Shown: positions 8,067-15,471 of the stretch, in pieces
How the letters are laid out: every line of letters starts with the position of its first letter
Position numbering within the stretch: position 1 is the stretch's first letter
Source of the DNA: Peptococcaceae bacterium UBA2264
GTDB taxonomy: Bacteria > Bacillota > Desulfitobacteriia > Desulfitobacteriales > Desulfitobacteriaceae
Length of the DNA stretch: 34,600 bases
Direction: 5' to 3'
NCBI GenBank assembly: GCA_002347475.1
Contig: DDXI01000118.1
Span: forward strand, 1-34,600
Position numbers and translations under genes: made by a program
The notes under the pieces: model-generated
Database searches by the model: none
What the model was told of the DNA's origin: nothing
The model's input: the letters and a program-made list of their open reading frames with translations, nothing else

Positions 8067-9356
8067 TCATCCCTTGTTCTTTTTCTCCAGCAGCATTTCC
8101 ATAAAGGCATCAACACGGTTTTTGACAGGGCCGTCAGCATAGTCCCGCGGATCTACCATATCACCCTCCAGTATAAGGGAAGGGATCCCCAGCTTTTCCT
8201 GCATGTATTTGGCCTGATACGGCAGGAAACCTGTGGCGATTTTACAGCCATACAAGGCATAACTGATTATGCCGTCAACCTTGTAATCCTGGGCATAACG
8301 AGTAAACAGATTTTCAACTTTTTCCCGTACAGAAGTCATAAACCAACAATTATAAAGATATTTGCGGGCCAAACTCTCATAAGGTTTATCCGGGTCAAGT
8401 TTGCCGCGGCTGTAATGAAAATATGTGGTATAGGTTTCTATGACACTTACGGCATCAAACTTCTGCAGATAGTTAAATATACCCAGGGAAAACCAGGGCG
8501 GAATATTATCAAACAGGATCCGCAGTTTTTCTTCGCCCGGAAGCACTCCTATCCCTTTATCCACCCGGGCTTTCACCTCATCCCGCAGATTACGGTAGAA
8601 ATCTACAGCCTGCTGGGTTCCGCACCATTGGACTAACGGCATGAGAACAGACAGGGCATCTTCTGAGCCCATGGGAGAGGGGACAGCTTTTCTTAATTGC
8701 TGTGTCTCTTCGAATAGTTCTGAAGCCTCGCTGGATAGTCTGACAACCTCTCTTAATCTGTCCTCATCCAGTTTTTTGCCGGTAACTTTCCCGATAAACT
8801 CTAATAAGCCCTTTATTTGTTTAACAGTATAGTCGAGATAATGGGATTCGAGAGCATCATAATCCATACGAGGCGGAATATAGGGTACCTCCAGCAGATA
8901 GCAGGGCACTTTATACTCCATTAGACGTTCGGTTTCCCGCCACCATTTCAGATGGAAGTTACAGGTACTGCTGTCTCCCATGAGAAAATCAGGTATAGGC
9001 AGCCCGCCGCCCGGGAAGGAAAGGTCCAGATCCTTTCCGCCTAGATAATAACCGGTATAGTTACGAAAATAGCCGCAAAGATCACGGGCATAACCGGCAC
9101 CCTCAGCAATGTCCAGTAAAGCAGGGGTAATTTGTTTGGCAGCACAGGCCGCATTGAAGTTTTCCGGAAAAATCGGCAGCACGTCTTCGTAAACCCAAGC
9201 TATATCTACGAGTCCCGCACCAGTAACATAACAGATTTTCTTGCTGTGATCCTGGGCAACCTTGTTAGCTTCCGCATAATAGGCCTTAACCATAGGATAA
9301 ACCTGTTTGGTGGTTTCAATAGACTTCGTGGATTTATCTGTCTTAACCTGCGACAT
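8067..9356 (-). CDS. 2-hydroxyacyl-CoA dehydratase / benzoyl-CoA reductase family subunit (BcrB/HgdA-like)
   Basis: A 429-residue subunit of a [4Fe-4S] enzyme that removes water from, or reduces, a CoA ester by low-potential single-electron transfer. The three cluster cysteines expected in this family are visible: Cys94 in ARDLCGYFRNYTG, Cys132 in SSTCNFHLKWW and Cys371 in ALYGCKIATG. The C-terminal EGDMVDPRDY is also typical. The ATG at 9356 has GGGGGG six bases upstream; ATGs at 9362 and 9371 are too close to or before that site. It overlaps the preceding subunit gene by 14 bases, as expected for a heterodimer. No ATP-dependent activator gene is in the window, so the electron donor must be encoded elsewhere. 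The substrate is unknown. Confidence 0.87.
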   Translation of the reverse strand: MSQVKTDKSTKSIETTKQVYPMVKAYYAEANKVAQDHSKKICYVTGAGLVDIAWVYEDVLPIFPENFNAACAAKQITPALLDIAEGAGYARDLCGYFRNYTGYYLGGKDLDLSFPGGGLPIPDFLMGDSSTCNFHLKWWRETERLMEYKVPCYLLEVPYIPPRMDYDALESHYLDYTVKQIKGLLEFIGKVTGKKLDEDRLREVVRLSSEASELFEETQQLRKAVPSPMGSEDALSVLMPLVQWCGTQQAVDFYRNLRDEVKARVDKGIGVLPGEEKLRILFDNIPPWFSLGIFNYLQKFDAVSVIETYTTYFHYSRGKLDPDKPYESLARKYLYNCWFMTSVREKVENLFTRYAQDYKVDGIISYALYGCKIATGFLPYQAKYMQEKLGIPSLILEGDMVDPRDYADGPVKNRVDAFMEMLLEKKNKG

Positions 9357-10521
9357 GGGCATCCCCCCCAATCATCTCAAGAAAACTTTCGATTCTGTTT
9401 CTGCCCTGGGCATCGCCAATATTTCTCTCCACTTCAATGGAAAGCACAGGCAGCCCAGCCTCCTGGAGTTGTCTGATCATGAAGGGCCGATCCATTTGGT
9501 GAGAATCACACCACTTATGCACGGCAAAAATTACGCCATTTACCTGGTATTTTTCGATAAGTTTTTTAATGTGTTCCAGACGGTCTTCGGCCACATATGA
9601 TGAACACATGCAGGAACAGGGCACTTTATCGAGCTTATATCTGGCTATGGCTTCAATCAGCTTATCGGCAGTCTTTTCTGCCGGCAGCTTGATATCATCC
9701 CAAAAATAGCGGCTGCCCATACAGAGATCATCAGAGACAACCATACCGCCCAAATCCTCGATCAACTGGAATATCTCATTATCCAGGAAGAGAGTTCCGG
9801 AGACATGAATGCGCGGACCGCTGGCGGCAGGAAGCTTTCTGGCGGCAGTTTCAGCCAACAAACCCCTGAGCTTTGCGTTGGCCTCGTCCTTGGGAACTTC
9901 CACAACCCAATTCATGATTTCCGCAACCTCAACTCCGGTAAAACCCGGCCATTCCTTATCGCCTCTGGCATCATATACCTGGCGCAGCAACTGGCGGTTC
10001 TCGTTATAAACATTTATAGCCTGCTCTATTTTGGCAGCAGTTAATTCCTCTCCCAGATATTCTTCCAGGGAAGTTTTGATAACATTCAACTCCTTGGTGA
10101 AATACTCCAAAGCCATTTCCTGTTTTTCTCTTTTGTTATCATGGGGAATTGAAATAAATTGATAATAGGGAGGTTTTACAATTTCGGCAGCTATCTGGAA
10201 TATATTACACCCTCCCTCACACGAATACACCCCGATCAGGCCGTCCAGTTTGCTAAACCCTTTTTGCAGTCCCATTTCCACCACAGTACGGGCAAAGTAA
10301 CACATAAACAAGGCGTGATACTGGTTAGCATCAACTATCGGGATACTGTCTCCCAAAAACTTGACCGGTAAGATCCCTCCGGCAAATAACAGTTCCTCAG
10401 GTATATGATTACACATATAGCCAAATACCTTTTTCCCTTTATCCTGCCACTGTTTAACGGCTTCCGACTGGTCAGGCCAACGGCTATACGATTTTGATAA
10501 CTGCGCAATTGTATCCAGCAC
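9343..10521 (-). CDS. 2-hydroxyacyl-CoA dehydratase / benzoyl-CoA reductase family subunit (BcrC/HgdB-like)
   Basis: The partner subunit, 392 residues from the GTG at 10521. Family marks are NHIPEELLFAGGILPVKFLG near residue 38, Cys74 in ALFMCYFARTV, Cys101 in GVYSCEGGCN and Cys338 in HKWCDSHQMD, which together can bind the second [4Fe-4S] cluster. The segment VPCSCMCSS adds three further cysteines, more than the family needs. The AAGGA ribosome site touches an ATG at 10530 but is well spaced from the GTG nine bases later, so I prefer the GTG. It is translationally coupled to the downstream subunit gene. The cysteine motifs differ somewhat from classical HgdB, so the reaction could be a dehydration or a reduction. 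Confidence 0.86.
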   Translation of the reverse strand: MLDTIAQLSKSYSRWPDQSEAVKQWQDKGKKVFGYMCNHIPEELLFAGGILPVKFLGDSIPIVDANQYHALFMCYFARTVVEMGLQKGFSKLDGLIGVYSCEGGCNIFQIAAEIVKPPYYQFISIPHDNKREKQEMALEYFTKELNVIKTSLEEYLGEELTAAKIEQAINVYNENRQLLRQVYDARGDKEWPGFTGVEVAEIMNWVVEVPKDEANAKLRGLLAETAARKLPAASGPRIHVSGTLFLDNEIFQLIEDLGGMVVSDDLCMGSRYFWDDIKLPAEKTADKLIEAIARYKLDKVPCSCMCSSYVAEDRLEHIKKLIEKYQVNGVIFAVHKWCDSHQMDRPFMIRQLQEAGLPVLSIEVERNIGDAQGRNRIESFLEMIGGDAHVAG

Positions 10522-10580
10522 AGCAAACATCCTTTCTTGAATAAAAGTAGCTATATTAACTGCATAATCTGCACCGAGTT

Positions 10581-10612
10581 AATTTTGGGCCACCATTCGG
10601 CGGCCCAAAATT
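10581..10612. other. Intercistronic hairpin between dehydrogenase and dehydratase genes
   Basis: AATTTTGGGCC (10581-10591) and GGCCCAAAATT (10602-10612) form a perfect 11-bp stem with a 10-base loop, six bases after the dehydrogenase stop. No U-run follows on the minus strand, so it is more likely an mRNA-stabilising or processing element than a full terminator. Confidence 0.6.
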
Positions 10613-10617
10613 GTTCT

Positions 10618-11385
10618 TTATTTTGGCTGCATGCGAATAGCCCCATCCAGACGGATGGTGGAACCGTTTAACATAGGATTTTCGATAATCTGCTGCGCCA
10701 GTTGGGCAAATTCTGACGGCCGGCCGAGCCTGGACGGGAAAGGCACCAGAGCGCCCAAAGTTTCCTTAGCCTTTTCAGGCAAGGAATCAAACATCGGCGT
10801 TTCGAAAAGCCCTGGGGCAATAGTCATCACCCGTATACCGTGGACAGCCATTTCCCGCGCCAAAGGCAAGGTCAAGCCCAGGACACCGCCCTTGGAGGAA
10901 CCATAAGCGGCCTGGCCAATCTGACCCTCGTAAGCAGCCACAGAGGCTGTGTTAATGATAACTCCCCTTTCCCCCAAATCATTGGGAGTATTACCAGCCA
11001 TTTTTTCTGCCGCTAACCTGACTACATTGAAGGTTCCGATCAAATTTACCTTAACAACTGTTTCAAAGGCTGCCAAAGGCAAAACACCGTTTTTGCCCAA
11101 AACTTTGCCGGGAGGGGCAATTCCGGCACAATTGACTACTGCATTTACTTTGCCAAATGCTTTAATTGTCTGGCTCAAAGCTTCGCTCACACTTGCCTCA
11201 TCAGTAATATCGGTCTTGACAAAAATCGCCTGGCCCTGAAGCTCCGCAGCCAATTTTTGGCCTCTGTCAGCATCCAAATCAATTATAGCTGCCTTACCTC
11301 CCTGAGCTGCAATACTTCGTACCGTAGCTTCCCCTAGACCGGAAGCACCGCCGGTAACAAAAGCAATCGTTTCTTTGATATTCAT
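10618..11385 (-). CDS. Short-chain 3-hydroxyacyl-CoA dehydrogenase (HSD17B10 type)
   Basis: A 255-residue NAD-dependent short-chain dehydrogenase that probably interconverts 3-hydroxyacyl-CoA and 3-oxoacyl-CoA. It shows the Rossmann motif FVTGGASGLGEAT at residues 9-21, NCAGIAPP, the catalytic Ser in INTASVAAYEGQ, the YGSSK catalytic pair, and the IAPGLFETPMF segment that marks type II 3-hydroxyacyl-CoA dehydrogenases. Its length equals that family. AGGAGG precedes the ATG. The thiolase gene ends 52 bases upstream, so the two form a beta-oxidation-like pair; the next genes downstream are the dehydratase subunits. General SDR functions such as acetoacetyl-CoA reduction are an alternative. Confidence 0.88.
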   Translation of the reverse strand: MNIKETIAFVTGGASGLGEATVRSIAAQGGKAAIIDLDADRGQKLAAELQGQAIFVKTDITDEASVSEALSQTIKAFGKVNAVVNCAGIAPPGKVLGKNGVLPLAAFETVVKVNLIGTFNVVRLAAEKMAGNTPNDLGERGVIINTASVAAYEGQIGQAAYGSSKGGVLGLTLPLAREMAVHGIRVMTIAPGLFETPMFDSLPEKAKETLGALVPFPSRLGRPSEFAQLAQQIIENPMLNGSTIRLDGAIRMQPK

Positions 11386-11437
11386 CAGAATTCCTCCTTA
11401 TAATGAAAATCTGCATTAAATCTGTTTGAAATTATCC

Positions 11438-12622
11438 CTATACTTCAATTAACATAGTTTCTCCCTGGGCCAGTCCGCCGCAAATGGCTGCTACTCCCTT
11501 ACCCCCGCCTCTGTGGATAAGCTCATAAAGCATGGTCATCAAGATACGGGCACCTGATGCCCCAATGGGATGTCCAATCGCAATGGCCCCGCCTTTGACA
11601 TTAATCTTATTACGGATCTCTGCCAATTTATTTATCTCTCCTTCGGCCAGTACCAGGCTGGACACCAGGGGCATAGCAGCAAAAGCTTCATTAATTTCAA
11701 TCAGATCGATATCTTCTAAAGTTAAGCCCGCCTTTTGCAGAACTTCCTTGATCGCAATACCCGGAATAGTAGCGATATATTTGGGACTGGTTGAACGACC
11801 TAAAGCCGCCCTGATTTTGCCCATGGGTTTGATTCCCAGTTTATTGGCCTTGTCTGCACTCATTATAACCATAGCCGTAGCTCCGTCACTGAGCGGCGGG
11901 GCGTTTCCAGCTGTTACCGTAGGGCTGCCAAATACTGTTTTCAGCTTTGCCAACTTATCAATAGAGCTGTCAGGTCTGGGCAGTTCATCACGGTCAATTA
12001 CCTTGTCCCCAGCTCGGACAGGGATAAGCTCATCTTTAAACTTACCCTCTGCCAAAGCTTTGGCATATAACTGCTGGCTTCTTAAAGCCCAAAGATCCTG
12101 ATCCTCCCTGCTGACATTGTATTCTACAGCAACTTCCCCGGCATCAACGGAAACCGGATTATAGCCCTTGTACTCAATTCCGAATATCCAATCCTGCATT
12201 TCAATATGCCCAGCCTTATGACCCCAGCGAACAACAGGAGGAAGTATGAGGCCGGCCCGACTCATGCTCTCCACACCGCCTGCCACTGCCACATCAGTCA
12301 TACCATTGGCTATGGACTGATAAGCCAATCTGACAGCCAGCAAAGCGGAACAGCAGGCTGTATCCAGAGTAACTGTCATAACCTCAGGCCGAATGCCTGC
12401 TTTCAGGGAAATCTGCCGGCCAACAACTGAGGGAGTTTCTGCTTCCGCTGATAAACAATTGCCATAATAAACCTCTTCAATATCCTCGGGAAGCAGCCCG
12501 GAGCGCTCAATAGCTCCCTGAATTGCTATTTTACCCACTTCTACAATTGGAATATCTTTTAATCCTCCAACAAATTTTCCAAAAGGTGTCCGGACAGCAC
12601 TTACAATTACAACATCTCTCAT
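11438..12622 (-). CDS. Acetyl-CoA acetyltransferase (thiolase)
   Basis: Condenses or cleaves acyl-CoA units, for example two acetyl-CoA and acetoacetyl-CoA. The 394-residue protein has the thiolase pattern: VSAVRTPFGKFVGGL at the start, the nucleophile in TLDTACCSALLAV near residue 89, EINEAFAAM, the base in GGAIAIGHPIGASGARI, and the second Cys in CGGLAQGE. The active-site context ACCSAL differs from the CGSGL of biosynthetic thiolases and may reflect another chain-length range. It is the first gene after a near-consensus sigma-54 promoter, with the dehydrogenase following, and so probably leads an acyl-CoA operon. Confidence 0.92.
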   Translation of the reverse strand: MRDVVIVSAVRTPFGKFVGGLKDIPIVEVGKIAIQGAIERSGLLPEDIEEVYYGNCLSAEAETPSVVGRQISLKAGIRPEVMTVTLDTACCSALLAVRLAYQSIANGMTDVAVAGGVESMSRAGLILPPVVRWGHKAGHIEMQDWIFGIEYKGYNPVSVDAGEVAVEYNVSREDQDLWALRSQQLYAKALAEGKFKDELIPVRAGDKVIDRDELPRPDSSIDKLAKLKTVFGSPTVTAGNAPPLSDGATAMVIMSADKANKLGIKPMGKIRAALGRSTSPKYIATIPGIAIKEVLQKAGLTLEDIDLIEINEAFAAMPLVSSLVLAEGEINKLAEIRNKINVKGGAIAIGHPIGASGARILMTMLYELIHRGGGKGVAAICGGLAQGETMLIEV

Positions 12623-12771
12623 AATAATTCTCCTCTCTTCTGCTCATCTTCTAAATATTTTCTGTCATTATTATTCGGGTATCTAAAAGCCTAAAATACT
12701 ATAGAATATCCTCCCTTTTCATATTTTGTCTAATCCAGATGTACATTTTTTTCCTTCAGTCCCTATAAAAC

Positions 12772-12786
12772 GCAATACTTGTGCCA
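12772..12786 (-). promoter_or_regulatory. Sigma-54 promoter of the thiolase operon
   Basis: On the minus strand TGGCAC-AAGTA-TTGC is a near-perfect -24/-12 element with exact spacing. It would start a transcript about 140 bases before the thiolase gene. Sigma-54 promoters require an enhancer-binding activator, and two such genes lie directly upstream. Confidence 0.85.
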
Positions 12787-13116
12787 AGAAAGAAAATATG
12801 TCCGTTTATTTGAGCCAATCACCCCTGCTTTTATTCCCTAATGAATGTTTGTTCCTTATTTATTGTAAAATAAACCTGATAAAACCAGGCTAAATTAAAC
12901 ATATAGACAAACGCCTGAATCAAAACAAATGTTAATTTACCAGAAAATATTTTGTTTAGAAAACAAGATATAAGTAATGTTAAAGAATTTTTGTCAACAA
13001 TTTATGTTAATTATGTATATTTGTTATTACAACATTCATAAGATTGTTCATAATTTATTACATAATTAATCTAATAAACAAAAATGTAAACAGACTGATA
13101 CATATGGTATTATCTG
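12787..13116. other. AT-rich divergent control region with possible activator sites
   Basis: No gene seen. Three direct copies of ATGTTAA occur at 12929, 12977 and 13004. The palindromes TTGTTT-AGA-AAACAA (12952-12966) and TTGTCAACAA also occur here. These lie 140-240 bases upstream of the sigma-54 promoter, the usual place for enhancer sites, but the high AT content makes chance repeats likely. Confidence 0.4.
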
Positions 13117-13125
13117 TGATATAAT
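13117..13125 (+). promoter_or_regulatory. Extended -10 promoter of first activator gene
   Basis: TGATATAAT fits an extended -10 (TG-N-TATAAT) about 60 bases before the start; the -35 region is weak. The 12-base string TGTGATATAATG recurs before the second activator. Confidence 0.6.
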
Positions 13126-13184
13126 GAACCTCAGAAAAAGAGATGATTATTAAGTTGAAATCTAACGGACTGGTTGGTGAGGTT

Positions 13185-15275
13185 ATGCGTTTTCAGGATA
13201 TAATTAATAGGGATATGATTCTGTTGAATCCAGGAGATACTTTAGAAAAAGCCATGAGCGCCTTAAAACAGACCAAGCTCAATATGCTTCCTGTCGTAAA
13301 CTCCGAAGAAAAACTTGGCGGAGTTTTCACCAGAAGCAACCTTTACAAGGCCCTGTTGAACAAGGCTTCTTTAAATGATGTTATTGATCCCTGGGTCATT
13401 GATGTTGTCTTCAGTTTACAGGAAGACATGTCTTTTCAAACAGTTGAAGAAATAATCAAAAACAGCCGGGTAGGCTCTGCTCCTGTAGTGGATAAAAATG
13501 ACAAGGTTGTGGGCGTCCTTACCAAAACCAATACTGTTGTGAATCTTTTCAAAAAATCCAGTCTGCTTAACGCCAAACTTACAGCAATATTGAATGCTAT
13601 GCATAACGGGGTAATTGCTTTTGACGAAATAGGCCATATAACACTTATCAATAGAAGTGCTGCCAAAATGTTGTCACTCAGCGTCAGGGATAGTATAGGA
13701 CTGTTATGGCATGAGGTAATCACGGGACTGGAACTTCAGCCAGTGCTGGAAAAAGGAGAAGCTAAAACAGGTCTCAAGTATGTTCAGGGCAATATTGCCG
13801 CTGTAGTCAATATCAGACCGATCATTGACAATGTTGCAGTAACCGGAGCTGTCGCTGTCTTTCATGATTTATCTGAGCTTAAACAAATGACCCTGGAACT
13901 CGAAGAAACCAAGAATTTAAACCGTACCCTGGAAACGGTCATCAATATTATTAATGACGGTATTGTTGTGGTTGATGAGCGAGGGCATGTCGCTTTGATC
14001 AATCAGGTTCTGGCTGATTTTTTAAAGGTACGGCAGGAAGATGCTCTGGGTAAGCATATCCAGGATTTAATGCCTAACAGCAGACTCCATATAGTGTCCA
14101 GAACAGGTGTGCCGGAGTTTAGCGAGATACAGAATATTGATGATCAACAATATCTCGTTTCCAGATTGCCGATTATTAAGAACGGGTTACCCTCAGGTGC
14201 CGTTGGTAAAGTGGTCTTCCCCCAACTGCCCGAGATACAGGAGCTCGTCCGAAAACTCAATGCCCTGCAAGGTAAAGTAGCCTATTACGAAGAGGAATTA
14301 CAAAACTCCAAGGTCAAACAATTAGAAGTGATGAGAATTATTGGCACAAGCCCAATCATGCTTCATCTTAAAGAGGAAATCCGCAAAGCATCACGTTCTG
14401 ATTCAACAGTCCTTATTACCGGAGAGAATGGCACCGGTAAAGAATTAGCCGCCCATGCTGTTCATTATGAAAGTGAGCGTTGCAATGGACCTTTTATTAA
14501 AATTAATTGTGCGGCAATTCCTGAAGATGCCTTAGAGTCAGAAATACTTGGTTATGCTCCCGGGGCTTTTTCCGGGGCCAATCGCAACGGCAAGCCGGGA
14601 CGCTTTGAGTTGGCCGATAAAGGAACTCTTTTTTTGGATGAAATCGGCTATATGTCCTGCCGGCTGCAAGCCAAGCTTTTACGCGTAATCCAGGAAAGAG
14701 AATTTGAACGGGTGGGAGGAATAAAAACGATCAGTGTTGACGTGAGAATTATCACCTCAACCAATATGGATTTGCCTAAAGCTGTCGCTGCCGGCACTTT
14801 CCGGGAAGACTTATATTATCTTTTAAATGTGATAAATTTGCATTTGCCCCCACTGCGTGAACGCAAAAACGATATTGAATTGTTAGCCGTAGGTTTTATC
14901 AAAAAACTTAACCGGATTTTAAGAACAGAAATCACCCAAATTTCCCCGGAAGTACTGGATATTTTTATGGATTATTCCTGGCCGGGGAATATACGTGAAT
15001 TAAAGAATGTTATAGAAAGAGCAGCCAATTATGCTGTCAAAGACGAGATTCTGCCTGTTCACATGCCTTCCTATTTATTTACCCCTAAAGTAACAATGCA
15101 AATAGCCCGAAACGAAACTGAAAACACCTATCGGGATATTGTTAAAAATACCCAAAAGGAAGTTATTATCAACGCTTTAGATAAGGCCGGCGGCAATAAG
15201 AGTAAGGCTGCCAAAATACTTAATATGAGCAGAACAAGTCTGTATTCTGCTTTACAAAAATTAAATATCGAATAG
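13185..15275 (+). CDS. Sigma-54-dependent activator with CBS and two PAS domains (activator 1)
   Basis: A 696-residue enhancer-binding protein. In order: a CBS pair (about 1-115), a PAS domain (about 125-235), a second PAS (about 245-350), a sigma-54 AAA+ domain (about 390-620) and a Fis-type helix-turn-helix (NKSKAAKILNMSRTSLY). Walker A is GENGTGKE (413-420), the sigma-54 contact loop is GAFSGA, and Walker B ends LDEIGY (484-489). The second arginine-finger position, in REDLYYLLNV, is Leu546 instead of Arg. The start was set at 13185 because the paralogue begins at the equivalent residue; an ATG 42 bases earlier is also open. It diverges from the sigma-54 promoter of the thiolase operon and is its likely regulator. 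CBS and PAS domains suggest sensing of a nucleotide or CoA-type ligand. Confidence 0.88.
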   Translation: MRFQDIINRDMILLNPGDTLEKAMSALKQTKLNMLPVVNSEEKLGGVFTRSNLYKALLNKASLNDVIDPWVIDVVFSLQEDMSFQTVEEIIKNSRVGSAPVVDKNDKVVGVLTKTNTVVNLFKKSSLLNAKLTAILNAMHNGVIAFDEIGHITLINRSAAKMLSLSVRDSIGLLWHEVITGLELQPVLEKGEAKTGLKYVQGNIAAVVNIRPIIDNVAVTGAVAVFHDLSELKQMTLELEETKNLNRTLETVINIINDGIVVVDERGHVALINQVLADFLKVRQEDALGKHIQDLMPNSRLHIVSRTGVPEFSEIQNIDDQQYLVSRLPIIKNGLPSGAVGKVVFPQLPEIQELVRKLNALQGKVAYYEEELQNSKVKQLEVMRIIGTSPIMLHLKEEIRKASRSDSTVLITGENGTGKELAAHAVHYESERCNGPFIKINCAAIPEDALESEILGYAPGAFSGANRNGKPGRFELADKGTLFLDEIGYMSCRLQAKLLRVIQEREFERVGGIKTISVDVRIITSTNMDLPKAVAAGTFREDLYYLLNVINLHLPPLRERKNDIELLAVGFIKKLNRILRTEITQISPEVLDIFMDYSWPGNIRELKNVIERAANYAVKDEILPVHMPSYLFTPKVTMQIARNETENTYRDIVKNTQKEVIINALDKAGGNKSKAAKILNMSRTSLYSALQKLNIE

Positions 15276-15393
15276 TACTCCGCTTTTTTGCTTAGATAAT
15301 CAGACTATAATATGTTTTGTATGTATTTCTTTACATTTCTAATACACTTTTGTACTGTGAAGGCTACAAAATCATTTATCAAAATAATTATTG

Positions 15394-15402
15394 TGATATA
15401 AT
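15394..15402 (+). promoter_or_regulatory. Extended -10 promoter of second activator gene
   Basis: TGATATAAT, identical to the element before activator 1, lies 70 bases before the start. The activator has its own promoter within the 196-base gap between the two genes. Confidence 0.6.
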
Positions 15403-15471
15403 GAAATAACGGTAAGACAATGCTGACTAACTTTTTACATTTCATGGATATTTAAGGAAGTTGGTGCCACT

